From Casuarina equisetifolia (taxonomy: Eukaryota; Streptophyta; Magnoliopsida; Fagales; Casuarinaceae), in NCBI GenBank assembly GCA_028551475.1, contig CM052359.1, positions 1,942,001 to 2,006,000 on the forward strand: DNA of 64,000 bases, in the 5' to 3' direction. Position 1 is the first letter of the stretch; each line of letters begins with the position of its first letter. The position numbers and the translations under genes are program-made. Below, one piece after another: positions 12,944 through 26,154 of the stretch. The notes under the pieces were generated by a model. The model had not been told where the DNA came from, did no database searches, and saw only the letters and a program-made list of their open reading frames with translations.

Positions 12944-13859
12944 GTAAGTATCAGTTTATGTTCGAATCCAGATAACAATTTCATGTTACACGTTCTCTTT
13001 GCTTTACTGTATTCATTTTTTTTTTCTCTTGTTTATTGATCCTATGTTTATTATATCCTTATTTCTAAAACATCTAATCCATAAAAATATGAAGTTTTGG
13101 CGACGAAAAAGACATTAGAAATCACCAAATAGTTAATAGCTGTGCGTCTTTTATGCTGCTATAAAGTACATGATGGAACAATTTGTTGGCTACTTTGCTC
13201 AAAAGTTCTCATTGCATTAAGACAAATTTTTCCCTGCAATCCACTTCTCAACATCTAACTCCCTCTTGGATTGTTGCACTGTGAAGGATTTGAAGTGATA
13301 AGGAGGGGTCATTTGACGAGTTCTTCTAGTGGAACCCTTCTACGTATCAAATCTAGCCTCCAACTTAGTTTCGTAAAATGAATTTCCTTTGGGACTCTTT
13401 AGGCTAGCAAGCCTAGTAATCTTCATAATATCAATAGTCAATAGAAAAAATGTACTGCTAGTTCACTAGCATATTTTTGATGAATTTACTTTTTTTAGCA
13501 AGTCAAGCGCCAAAAAGTTCATGCATATTGCATGCTGGAGAATCCACATGGATGAGTTTATTCTTTGGCTTTTGTCTTTACTTTATATCGTTTGTCCCCT
13601 ATGGAAATGTCATGGGATTTGCAACTTGGGCTGCATCGACTCAAGAATTCATTCAGAAGCAAGGACCACAAAAACACTAACAAAGAAATAGCACAGGGAT
13701 CTTTCTAATTGTAAAGAAATTAAAATGTAGAAAAAAAGGATTGGAATCTAAGCAGTTGGAAGAAAGACAAATAGAAATAACTCTTTCTTTGGTTTCGAAT
13801 TTTTCCTAAAACATATATGTCTATTATATACAAATATTTCATCTACCTTTTCTTGACAG

Positions 13860-14026
13860 ATTTGGGGTTCCAGAGCCATGCAGTTCTTGTACTTCTTGAG
13901 GCTGCAGAGGCCTACCTTGTTGGTTTATTTCAGGATACAAATCTCTGTGCAATCCATGCCAAGAGGGTGACTATCACGCCGAAGGATATCCAACTTGCTG
14001 GACGAATTCGTGGTGAAAGGGCGTAA
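13860..14026 (+). pseudogene. Orphan last exon of a histone H3.3 gene
   Basis: After a good acceptor (TTGACAG at 13853-13859) an open stretch encodes the C-terminal part of the H3 histone fold, from L82 through IRGERA and TAA. SHAV rather than SSAV marks it as H3.3 type, and it starts at a phase used in intron-containing H3.3 genes. It differs at normally invariant places: LGFQ for [13 protein letters not shown] for LALQEAAEA, Q for E in LFEDTN, TITP for TIMP, LAGRI for LARRI. No exon for the H3 tail or alpha-N helix is visible within the preceding 3 kb, where myosin fragments lie instead. A real gene with very distant exons is possible but less likely. Confidence 0.75.
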
Positions 14027-15827
14027 TGTTGTTTCTTGTTTTGTCATTTAGGTTATGTCTCATGCAGCACTTATATCACTTTCAGCACGACATTCCAATT
14101 TCAACAGCTACAAGTGATGGGTCTCGAACTAAGTTTTTCCTTTCTTGCATATGCTTGAGATGAGTAATCCAAGTCACAAAGAAATACGTGGATTCTTGTT
14201 AATAAAAAGTTCTTCCGTGGCTGACACAAAGTCAATTATACTTTATTGGTTTCTTCAATTCTTTCTTGATTTGCTACATGAGTGTACCATATATGTGTTA
14301 TTTTTTTAATTAATTAAGTAAAGATTCTTTTTCACTCCTACTTTTTTAGTAGTAGTTTAATTATTGGGGATATATAGGTGATGGATGGTGATCCGTGGAT
14401 TTTTCCAAACATAGAGCGGTGCCATGCTGTGTGTATATGGACAAAATTGTGGGTTTTAGGTGGATAGATTTCTGGATTATTGTTTATGTTTATGTGGCAA
14501 CTACATTTGTGAGTAATAGCTAGTGTTAGGTGGACTAGGAAAACAAAAGGTAATATTTAATTATATAATTTTAATGGATAGAAATCTTTGAATGTTACGA
14601 ATCTTATCGTAACATCCTGGTTGGTATGTATAAGGGTGTCCATAGTCTGGGCAATTTGGTCTTGCCATGGTAGTGGAGGCTAAAGGACCCTCGACTTCAA
14701 GTGCTCTAGAACAATTATCTTGTGACCTTTCTCTGTCTCATCTAGAACGACGGTCCCATCTGTTGGAGTGTCAAATTTGCTCTGTGCTTTAAACTTTTTA
14801 AGAATGTTGAATTGCATTTTGGAACACATATGGAAAAGTCATTACAAACTGATTTAAGGTCATCGGGTCCAGGTTTGATTCTTTTCTTGCATTTGGGAAA
14901 GCATGCTCCAAGGACTTTTTTCACTGTGGCTGACAAGAGATAAGTTCGATGAATCTGTCAGTGTTCTTGATGAATCTGTTGTATGAGGTAAAGCCTGCTC
15001 CACTCGATCTACGTTTATCAGAAAAGAGGAACTACTAATCTAAATTTTGGTGGTCCCATACACTCAAATCTTGGTACCATCGTAGAGTATGGCCCTTATT
15101 TTTTTGGTAAGTGACTACTCACCAACTTCCAACCAGCCCTTGTGTGTCTATCAAACTTTCTGGGCTCCTCTTTCGGCTCCCGTAAAGATGATTCTTGTTG
15201 TTAATGCTCTTTTTTGTGCCTAAAGCTGAAACGTGGGCTGTAATCGGCAGGCAGGTGTCAATAAATGCTTACTGAAAAGTTGCAACTAGCTTGTGGTGCC
15301 AGAGCTTTCCTGTCCTTAATGCATTTAGTTGGAGCTTGCAAATTATTATCTTGGGACCTGACGTCTCTGGTCATCTTAATGTACTGAATACTCTGTAACA
15401 CAGACGAAGATAAGCAATCTCAGTGTCAGAAGTGAAAAAAGGGTCTGCAACAGTCCATAGGCGTGACTCATGCAATACGTCTAATTAGATTGAAATCACG
15501 CTGTGTAGTGACAGAAGATAAACGAATTTGCATACCCCATTAAGATGAGATTCTTTGCCAGGTAGTTCATATCTTGAAACTTGACCCCCTTGCTGCTGAT
15601 TTTGTCTTCCAATTCATGAAGTGAGTTCTTATATCAACCTTTCCCTCCAAGAATGGATCTATGGGGTGTTTCGAACCCAGTCCTTTAGGCTGAGACCTCT
15701 AATAGCTCCACTTAAGCTGCTAGTTTAAGGGATTATACAAAAAGTGAATCTTGATGAGGTTGTGAGATAGGATTACTCTTTTCTGTCAGCTATTTGGAGA
15801 AACTTCAAAGGTCAATTTCAAGGTACC
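14027..15827. other. Intergenic, no gene recognised
   Basis: Mixed-composition sequence. Only short chance reading frames are visible, including a 64-codon minus frame at 14936-14742 with no recognisable motif. Confidence 0.4.
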
Positions 15828-16121
15828 TTGATTGATTCCAAACTGCCAATGGGACAAGCAAAAGCAGCCCTTGTGACCACCTTGGAAGCTTGTTCATCAC
15901 ACCTTCACAACATCACTATCGAAGGAGACCCACAGTCATCCAAACATTTCAGTACCCGTCTACACAAATGCAGTAAGGATGTCGGGCCATGGACATTAAA
16001 GACGATTTATTGGTCAACCTTCCCCAGAATGTCTCATTGCTCAAAAAGCTTGGGCCAAAACCCCACCTCAAATCTCCCTACCAGTAGTGAATTCGGCATC
16101 TTAGTTTGTTCCTACGTTTAA
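15828..16121 (+). pseudogene. Possible RNase H-like remnant (retroelement-type)
   Basis: A 97-codon frame has the spacing of plant RVT_3/RNase H-like domains: AKAALVTTLEA, then ITIEGDPQS (as in the usual IxxEGDxQxVI strand), then GPWTLKTI. The segment is isolated, has no reverse transcriptase next to it, and the rest of the fold is not evident. It may be a remnant of a LINE or a domesticated RNase H-like gene. Assignment rests on motif resemblance only. Confidence 0.3.
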
Positions 16122-19100
16122 TCATGCCGAATTGTACCTAAAGGAATTGAGGATTTTTGTGGCTTAGGATAAATTGTCGCCATGCCTATCGATGTTTTAG
16201 GGATTTTGTAAACTTAGACTTTCTTTTCTGTTTAGGCTGGAATCTTTTAATAGCTTTACTGAATTACTTTGATTGCTTTGATTTGCTGCGATAACTCATC
16301 GTAGGACATAGCATGTATAATTTTTTTTTTTTTCAAGTCTTATAGTTATAGAAACTATAATTAATAAAACTATCATTTTTGTCTTTAAATCTAAAATTAC
16401 CATTTTATCCTTATCCCTACTTGACTCAACCCAGCTATCTAGTTTTCCCACCCTCGTCATCACTGCGAAAAGAAATAGAGATTTGCATATGCAGCCTAGT
16501 CAAACATGGTGTTTTGAAGCTATGCCAATAGCATAATGATACCGAAGTTTCTTCTGCCTCTTGGGTCCAACTGAAAGTGAAATATTTTTCCCATTTCACG
16601 CCATACTCTGGTCAAATTATTCCCTTTCCCCATTGAAAGTGCTCCATTCTTGTTGGTCTGGACCAACTCCGCCGTGTGGAAACGCCAATTTCAACATTTC
16701 AAATGATTATTCCTTTCTGAAAAAGAGAGATGGTGGCTCAAAAAATGCCATATTTTTTGATGCCGCGGCTTGCTTTTGCGAAGTTCTCATCCTTATCCTT
16801 GCATGAAAAGTTCATCAACCAGAGGCTCAGTAGCAGCGCTGCGTGCCATGATGGGTATCATTGTTCTCCCAAAAGGAAGTCGTTCGAGTCAACCATTATG
16901 CTGATTGCTATCCATGTTCGTCGTCTTTCCGACTCCATTTTCAAAAGGGTAACAGCACTCTACGTGGAAGCCTCTAGTAGGAGCTCAAGCTTTTGTACAT
17001 GCCCGACCATGACTCGAGGAAGAATGTTCAACACCTATTCGTTTTATTGATCGGAAGCTATCAAAGTGCGAGATTTATTCTTTTGGCTTCGTTTCCCAGC
17101 ACTCATTTGGGAGAACGTGATTGGTCGAGTGGCGGGGTCGGCAGGAGCATTGTCTTTTCGTCATAGCAAAATAATTAATTGGAAAAGTGGAGAGCACAGT
17201 GCTTTGTGGCGAGGGGCACTGATTAGAAGATACTCATGAAATTACAGACCGTGTGAAAAGCCAAAGAAGAGGAACCAAATTTGGACTTCATATTTGAAGA
17301 AAAATGACACTTGAATGTCAGAAATTGGCTATTTCTCTCCATCCAAACGAACCTCAATTTAGTAGGTCAGAATAACGTTTTTGAAGATAGTGTAGCTTTT
17401 AGTACCGACCAAGCATTATGGAAGTGACTAAGCCTTGCAATTATTCCTGATGCAGCTGCAACTGGAGACTGGGGAGGGTGATCTATGCGTTCAATTGGTG
17501 AAAGTTTTGTAACTATGCTGTCAGTTTCCCTTGTAGAAAGCGAGTTTTTATTTGTTTGTTTAAGCTGTAAAGGTTATAGTCTGCAGCCTTCATTAACAAC
17601 GACAAGGTGTATTACTTATATCTTACATAGAAAACTCTGACTCTTCAAAATGATGTACGTTCTCCTCCTTACAAATTAGTTTGTAGTCAATGAACACATC
17701 ATATATTGGCAGCTTTTGTGACGTGAGATTAAGAGGTCTTAGGTTCAATACCTACTCCCTCCCACACCCCATTTACCTCAAAAAAAAAAAAGAAAAAAAA
17801 ATTTGGTTTGTAAGAAAGAAATTGGTTTTCTTACTATAGTATTAGACTCTTAAGTTTAAAAAATAACCCCTCTAGATTTTATTCTTGTAATAAGGATGTA
17901 ACCTTTGTTAGTTGCTTGCAAGGAGATACATGAAGAACATTATGAAGAGTGTCTCACATTAATCCTATTTAAAAAATTTCTATAAAACGAAATATATGTT
18001 TTCCCTTTTTTACAGGCTAATTTTAGGGGAGAATATGATAAAATTACAGTAGCGCTTATATGGGTTTGTTCAGACTAAGCAGTAAAAAAGTGGAACTAAT
18101 GGAGTGTCGGTGCCTACAAAAGAGAATGAAAAACATTCATGTTAATATGGTCCTACACAATTCACATTACAAGTGTACTTAGCACTAAACTTAACCTCGT
18201 TGTTAGTGTCTCTTTACCCTTTTTAGGTATTCAAAAGGGGAGCAGATGATTTTAGGAATGACAATCAGACAAACGTTGATTAAAAGACCAAACAATCCTA
18301 GAAAGCGTAGCATGTTGAAAAGTGGTACTATTTAAATAACGTGGCGACATCCCTGGGATTAGTCATGTGTGGCACTAGGAGGACACGGAAGGCTAAACAC
18401 GACAGAGTCAAACTGTCGATAAAGACAAAGCATGCCCAACAGGAGCCACGATGCACAACGCATGCTAGACAACCTACGGGCCCACCAGAACCCACATCCG
18501 AGAGATGCTCCCATGCTGAGGCACGATCACTCTAATTCAATCAATGAAGCTCTCTCATGTTCCTGATGCTTGGCCTTTCTTTCTTTCTCAAGGATTCCTT
18601 TATGCTTTCTTGCGGAGAGTCAGAGATTTCTTAATCTTCTGTTTTGCAGCTCCGAGGAGAAAGAAAATGCTGTCATTGATGTCTTGTACTTCAACCGTAA
18701 TCATCATTCGCCATTAAGGTTTATGCACTGCTTCCACAGGCTCTTCAGGATGTGCACTGGTTTCTCTTATCAAGGATTCCTTGATTTTGTCACAGCTTTA
18801 GTGGCTCCGGTTAAGAATTAGCTTACAAATTAGGAGACATTTTTATATTTAAATACTGCTTAATTATAGCATCTTTTCTTACATAAAGAATTCTCAGATT
18901 ATTTAATCATGAATAAGGCTTGATAGTTAAGAGAATTAGATATAATTTTCTTCTTAGTAGAATCTAGAAAAGATTAGAGTAATTCTTGTTGATCTGTCGG
19001 TGCTCTCTTGGAAGTTGTCACTGCCGATTGGCTTTACCAGCCAATCCACAGTCCAGCGTACAAGACAACATCCTCTACGTTGCTTGTGTGTTTAACCAGT

Positions 19101-19741
19101 AAGTAGTGAGAATTTTTTAAGGTAAACATAGATTTAGGATGTCAAACTCAAGACTTAAGCCTTAAACAGCTAATAACCAACTACTGAATTATGGATTTTC
19201 AAAAAATATTTCACTTTACTACTTGAGACAGTAACTACTAAGATTTATACCCATTAATATTTCATTTCAGTCGAGTATCATGTCCACTTCACGCGTACCT
19301 TTCATGAAATGGAAGATTAGATTTACACTGTGTACTTTGGAAACAAGACCAGCTTAATTATAAATGAAGATGTGGAGACTCTACAAGGAACTTTAGCTCT
19401 TATTCGAATCCTCTCAGTAAATCTTTCAAGTAGGGTTATTCCTTGATAGTAAGCAGCCATACTTCCTATCTTTTCGAACATAACATGCTGTAAGAAAATG
19501 CTACCTAAAGTTTTTTCTTGCTTCTTCTTTTTTAAACTTCATCATACACCTTGTTGCCTGGTTCAACTAGTTTTTATGTATCGATTTTGATGCATGGTTT
19601 GATAGATAAGTAGAGAGGGAGAGAGAGAGAGAAGTCGTCACTCGTTCACAACCATATTTTACAAAATATATATTCTCAAGATCCATAAAACCTCATACAT
19701 TTAGAATAACACAAACAGAAATCAATTCATCTCTCCTATCT
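16122..19741. other. Intergenic, no gene recognised
   Basis: Several frames of 60-110 codons exist (for example 16561-16806, 16730-17050, 18341-18535 on the plus strand), but none shows a family motif, splice context or codon pattern I can support. A poly-A-rich tract lies at about 17779-17801. The 3' end of the NAC gene probably reaches into 19640-19741. Confidence 0.4.
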
Positions 19742-21724
19742 TCATTTCTCAAATATGCATATCCCAATGCCACAGTCTGAGCTTGAGTTCAAGAACTCAT
19801 TTAACTTCTCGTCATCGTCTCTACTACTCTGCAACAATAGCAACGACATATCCGAGTTATTTGCTGCGCCAAAGCTTGATTCCCCGTCACCCTCAAATCT
19901 GTCTTCTTGACTCAGTTGAGAAGCAACAAACTTGTCAAGAGCCCTCCAGTCAGTCACCTTCTTGGTGTTGTTACACCCTCTATTGATCTGCTCTTCTTCT
20001 TCATTGTTTTCTGTTAAAAGAGATACCGAGCTCGGTCTCTTTATCAATGGCAGCGATGGGCTCTCTAGCTGAGGAAGCTGAACAAACTGATCAGAATGCA
20101 TGAAACCCAAGTTATCCGCCTCTATCTCCTGCTTACACATGAAATTCTGTGATAAAAAGCTCTGGGGCTGCCTTGAGATAAAATCAATGGGATCCACCAC
20201 TGAGCTGACCCCACTCTGTTCGTCATAGAAGTAGCCTGATTCCCACCCTTCAATACTCTTGGTTTGGGTGTTCGTTCTCTTCTTGAATGCTCTGCAAACC
20301 ACCCATCCTTCTTCCTGGAAAAACTTAAATCACAACTAATAAGACAAGAGACAACAAAAGAGATTCAACTTTTGGGATGTGTTTTCTTTTTGCTTTTCCG
20401 TGATTTTCCAGTCTGATTGACAAAGAGAAGTAGTAGATAGAAAAAGTGGTGATGAATGAAGAAGAGAATTGAAATTTTTCTCTTGACAAATGTACGACGG
20501 AAAGCTCAGACGAGAAAAGCAACTGGAAGAAAGCAATCTTCATGATTTTGGAAGTATTAACTTTTGACTTGGAGTTTGTGGAAGTCGTCGTCTTTGAAAA
20601 CATGCGGTGACATTGCAGATACTCCTGCTCTATGTGAGAAAAAGCAAAAGCGAAGCAGAGGGGTTGAATAATTAGGTCGTTGAAAATCAATTAAAAGTAT
20701 AAAACTCGTGATTCTCGAACAAGGTCTTACGAAGATTGTTTATGTTATTCTTGAGAAAGAGAAAGGACTACTAAAACACAGATGATTCGTCTATGCAAAT
20801 CGGAAAAAAAAGCATAGTAGGTCAACGGAGGGAAAGAATGTTAAGAGAGAGAGAGGGAGAGGGAGAGGGGCCAATAATGGAAGAAGACGATGCTTGCCTG
20901 TGGAGGTCCATTTTCCTCAGATTCAAGCCTGTATTCATGCATGATCCAATCAGTTTTCTGTCCATTTGGAGCGCGGCCCTTGTAGAAGACGAGGGTTTTC
21001 CTCATGCCAATGAGTTTGGCCTTGTCGTACACTGCCTTGTCCCTGCCCGTCGCCTTCCAGAATCCGGCGATGGTGGCTCTGTTAGTCCTCGTTCCCGTCG
21101 GATACTTCTTGTCCTTGTGGCTGAAGAAATACCACTCGTTCTGCTCTTCATACCCGATCCGGCATCTCTCTGTCCATTGCCATTCAGATCACTTATCCTA
21201 GAAACCAATAAGCACAGAAACGCATACACAAACACACACACACACACACACAGAAACAGACGCTAAACCTCCGATGCTACCAAGCATCAGCTTGAAGATG
21301 ATCATTCCAGAAGGCTGGAACTACAAGAAGAAAATGGATCACTGTCCAAATCGTAGGAATGGAGGTTCCTGTTAGAATACGGAAACCATACGTTCTAAAT
21401 ACGTTCTACTCACTGTCCCTCCGGTATCGGAGATGTATACCACCGGTCACAAGACCTAATACGGATCGACACTCAGCCACCATCTAGAAGCTGGTATTGC
21501 AGAAACCCTAATACGAAAGGTCGAAGAAGAAAAGGATTTAGAACATGCTGCTTCGTACCTTGGAGATCCCATGGTTCGATCCTGTACAGGTCGATATCTC
21601 TGATGACGTCAAGATCGATCTTTTGTGACGCAACCTTCTTCCTCAGGTAGTACCCAACGAGCTCCTCATCCGTTGGATGGAACCGGAAACCAGGTGGGAC
21701 AGACGACTCCATCGACTCCATCAT
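19742..21724 (-). CDS. VND4/5: NAC transcription factor, VND4/VND5 type
   Basis: Three exons are read on the minus strand: 21724-21559, 21169-20898, 20314-19742 (336 residues). The NAC DNA-binding domain (about residues 9-160) shows [72 protein letters not shown] and WIMHEYRL. The C-terminal half keeps VND4/5 features: [31 protein letters not shown](R)[10 protein letters not shown] and the acidic end [10 protein letters not shown]. By family knowledge such proteins switch on xylem vessel differentiation, secondary wall formation and programmed cell death in the nucleus. Intron 1 is GT-AG. Intron 2 begins CAG|GCAAGC, a GC-AG intron. A second in-frame ATG at 21712 is an alternative start. The subgroup call is from remembered VND4/5 C-termini; the NAC call is certain. 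Confidence 0.93.
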
Positions 21725-23561
21725 ATCAGTTGGTACTGCATCAAATTCAACACCACAACCCTTTAATTACCTCCATCATCTTTAAATCATAATGAATGTG
21801 AAGTTACAAAGAGAGGAAGAAAAGAAACCGAAGAACCAGGCAGAGAGGAAAAGTTAAAAAGGGCAGAGAGTCTCTAAATCTTGAAGGAAAAGAACCATAA
21901 AAGAAAGAATGAACCCTCGAAGTTAAAAGACCAAAAGGTGACAAGTGTTATCGGAGATAATCATCAACTCATTGGGAGGTGAGCAGCACCCACCGTGTAG
22001 TTTCTGAAAGGAAATAAGCGCGTCATAAACAAAACCATTGTTTCAGAGACAATGATTTTTACTGGGATAAAAGAAGAGAAGGTGAAAAGGAAAGGAAAAC
22101 CAAATCATGAGTTTGATAAAAACCAAGAGAAGTTGGAGCTTAGCCTTCTGTTTGAGCAGGGGTCTGTAAGAAACGGACAAGTAGAGGTTTGTGCTAATGA
22201 TGTTGTCTTGTGTTGGTGAATGGTGGAAATGATGCATCAAGAACGGGGTTCCCATAAACTAATACACAAAACCCTGTTACTTTTTAATTAATTTAAAATA
22301 CCATTAATGATAAAATAAAATAAAAATAAATTAAAAAAAAACAAAGCAATATATACTTATATATTCTACAAACAACTGCAAAAAGTTGAACCCAATTGAG
22401 CTTGGAATTGGAGCCTGATAACTTCGAGCTTTGTTTGGAAAGTTTTGATTTTGGAAAAGACAGGGTGGATGACGTTATCACAATTTAGCACGCGTTTCTC
22501 GAAAGAGAAAAGGCTGAGAGGCAAAAAGAGAGGCACCGTTCCATTGGATCAAGCCTGCCAAGGACAATAAAAAGGGGAAAAGATAGTCTTTAGGGCCATT
22601 GCAGTGTCTGTTTCTCAACACTGACGCGGGATTCTGACCCCTTTGTCTGTTTGTCGAGAATTTTCATGGCAGTTCTGACCACTTTCTTGGGTCGACGGTG
22701 AAAAGATGCAGAGCCAAAGAAAAGCTCTAGTTGGATCTGCGTCTTCGCACCCACATTCGAATTAACAAATACTCTCTGAACTTATGAAGGATTACGTGCA
22801 TTTAATTTGTAATGCACGCCGGGAGAGAGAGAGAGAGAGAGAGAGAGGAAAGATCAACTCAGAGTGTGTTTTGGAGATAAACTTCGCAGTACTGAAACTG
22901 TCGTGTGCAACAAAAAAGGGAAAAAAAACAAGTAGGTTCTAAAAATAGTAGGAGAATGGAAGCTTGTAAGAGAACCTGCACTGATTAGGAGGAAAGTACA
23001 TTGCAGCAATCTACAAATCTTAAGGTTCTTCTATTGTCTTCGTTGAATACTTCTTTCCAGTCTTAGACGGAAAGACACAGACAAATAGAAAGACAAATGA
23101 AAATTTAGGTAAATGATATGTTGCCTTAGAGAGAGAGAGAGATAGAAAGACAAACCCAAGATATCACTAATTCTAGACTTTGTTTACAGACTCGAAGATA
23201 TCAGAAAGGCTCTTGAAGAAGCTCTTGTAAAATAGGGGCTCAAGAAAGACAAAACCAATCTCGACCTACTTTCTTTCCTGGGATACAAAATCTGCTTCCC
23301 ATTCAAGAACAAGATAAAGAAAACTGAACATTGATTGTGAATGAATCTGCTTCTAGAACTCCTTCCTCTTGATTTTCTTCTTTTTTGTTAAGTTCCTAGA
23401 AAGACCATCTTCCGTGCATGCAAAACCAAAGATATATATATATATATAAGCTCAAGTACCTGATAATGGAGGTCTCGGTGTATTTACTCTTTTAAGACAG
23501 AACCACTGAAGAAGAAAGGACAAAGGAGATTGATGAAGAAGAAGATGAGAACAACAAAACC

Positions 23562-23598
<37 letters not shown>

Positions 23599-26150
23599 GA
23601 GAATTCCGTTGGGAAGGAGAGGTGGGGAGGATATAAAAGGAGGAAGGGAGGACCGCTCGATTGCGCATGGCTTGATGGTTGTCCCCAGTAGGTGACATCA
23701 CTGCCTAGCTTCCTACACAAACCCCTTTTTCCCGTTCGTTTTCCTTCTCTTGTTTCTTAATCCATAGCGACTCGTGATATTTTCAAAGGGTTGAGACCCT
23801 CCTTTGGTAAACCTAAATTATGCTTTCAAACCCACAACCGACGACCCATTTTGTGAATGGTTTTGGTGATTTATAATTAACAGGCTAATAACCTAATAGT
23901 CAATTACTACTTATCTAAAATGGGTTTGACACTTCATATTATCAAATATGTTTTACCTAAACAAAAAAATAAAAGTATTCTATAATATCCAAATCTTGGT
24001 TTAAAATGAAATTTATATTCATTTCTTACAACCCAATTTTGAAGAGAAAATGAACTTCCTTATTTGTTTATTAACTCTTCTTAATACACATTATGGCCTC
24101 CTAATTCCAAAATGGTGATAATTCTCTCTCAATCTTGATGAAGTTCAAAGTGATAATTGATCCTTCAACCTTCCGCACTATCTATTTCCTTTGTTTTTGC
24201 AGTTTTCATACAATGTTTCTTCCCTACCTTTCACTTTGTTGAGATGAGCCTATCTTCATGAACAGGTAACCAAACTCATGATGACTTCTTCAACCCAAAA
24301 GTTGAACATATCTTTGTTTTCTTAAAATCAACCAAACTCTATCTTCGGTTAAACACCACCCTTCATGAAAGAAATGGTCATAAGTTTTCCAAACATATAT
24401 ATTGTAAATGCTTGAGAGATTAAGTGCTTGAAAAGAGTATTTACTTTGTTGGTCTTTTAGAGAACAAGAAATATAAGTTTATAGTAATCATTCTTCAAAA
24501 AGTGTTTTAAGAAGAATATACTGTTTATTTTTTAATGGTACTTTTATTTTTTACAAATGGGGAAGAAATCAGTAACGCAAATCCACAAATCAAAGCTAAA
24601 CTTTTTTTAAAATTGGGCCAAAAACTGTCCTTGTTCCTCCTCTTGCTTTTTGCTTTGACTGCTAATTCTCCAAGAGCTAAGCTGAAAACGCCACGTGATC
24701 TTATTCCATCAAGGCCTTTTATTCCATTTTGTTTTTTACATTTGTAAATCCTTCCACCTCGAAATATCGTTTTGACATGTCACGAGATATTGCATTGTGT
24801 CGTTATTCCCTTCTCGTTTTAACACTTTCCGACAGACCTGCCACGCTGGCGAAACATGACAAACTTCCGCCACGTATAGCCGGTACATGACCCCCCGTCC
24901 ACGCCGAGCTCTTTACCCGCGCGACTCGCGGCTCACATGGCTTACAGTGTAGTCAATTTGCCGGAAAAGTCCTTACCTTCAGGGACGCCCCGCACATGCC
25001 AGCCTGCGAGTCCGTGTCAGGTCGCTTTCAAGGGTGTTTCCGTCATTTGGATATCCAACTGAGAGCTGCAAATGATGTCGCGACAAGTATTCTGGGGAAG
25101 GAACCGTGGGAAAGAAGGGGAAACGTACGTTGAGGAGAACAGTGTGAGACGCGTGGCACCCAGTGGTTGGAGGAGAGGCATCTTCTTTCCGTAGAAGATA
25201 AACAAAGCAAAGACAAAAATATATATCGAGGCCAGCCTTTGATTACGAGGACCCCCACTTGGGGCACCTTTAGACGGAGTGATATTCTGTGTTTCTTATG
25301 AACAACTCTGGTTCAAGGTCCTTAAACAACTTTTAACATCATGGGCTTCACATGAATCCCATAAATATTGTCTCAAGATTTGTCCCCCATGGAATGGTTA
25401 AGTTTCAATAGACTATAATCAATTTATGTATAACCCTAGCGCTAGAGCTTGGCTGACCGTATATCTCTTCAAGTTTAAGTTTAAGTTTAAGTATTGCTCT
25501 TAATTTAGTCACTAGGATAGTAAAACACTTAAAATTATAAAGAATATGTCAACAACGTAAGATAATTACCACTTTAACACGAAAGTATGATTCATAAGAA
25601 ATTTATCTTGTGCTTGTAGAACATCATGCATTTTTATGTAGAAAGCATGCCCTTCTAGGCAAATGCTAGTCCAGCGAGACTAAACTTGTTGGACCTGCAG
25701 CAGCCAGCCGCTTTAGAGGGTTTCAAGTTCCAGCGCCCCAGCACTGGTTGGTATGGATGTACCACCTAAAAATTAGACCTGCCAAGTCGAATGGTCCTTT
25801 TTTGCAGTAAAGAAGAGCTTGATTGGAATAGTTTATGCAACGTTCGTGAGAAATACAAGGTCGGTATATGTATTTATAGTTTATCTTCGTGGTATATAAA
25901 ATTGTCACTGTTATATCTGCAGATATTTTTATGCAGCTGGGGACTTTATGCCGACGGTGGAGAATTGATCTAAATCAAGGTCACTATCAACATCCTGCAG
26001 CAATCTGATCTTATATAAATTCTTAAAAGATAGGTGGTGCTAATGTCTGAAGTTCTACGTGATTTGTAATTATTACTACTCTCTTTTTTACAATGCATTT
26101 CCTAAAGAAGATTAAAAGAAAAAAGAATCTTTTCTAGGTTAATGTTCTAC
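21725..26150. other. Upstream region of the NAC gene and intergenic DNA
   Basis: No further coding exon is seen. Simple repeats lie at about 22826-22847 (GA), 23432-23448 (TA) and 23565-23594 (GA; CT-rich on the NAC sense strand, as in plant leaders). 24760-25270 is GC-richer, with CACGTG near 24692, and may be regulatory. The small frames across 25017-25267 have no recognisable product. Confidence 0.4.
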
Positions 26151-26154
26151 AGTA

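Noticed and set aside
13860-14026. Centromeric histone CENH3 exon
   Set aside because: The residues [20 protein letters not shown] and IRGERA are canonical H3.3, not the diverged CENH3 C-terminus.
16561-17050. Overlapping plus frames as a gene
   Set aside because: No motif, no splice context, stops soon after, and the two frames conflict.
23625-23645. TATA box (GGATATAAAAGG) upstream of the NAC gene
   Set aside because: It reads as a TATA box on the plus strand, whereas the NAC gene is on the minus strand, and no plus-strand gene follows.
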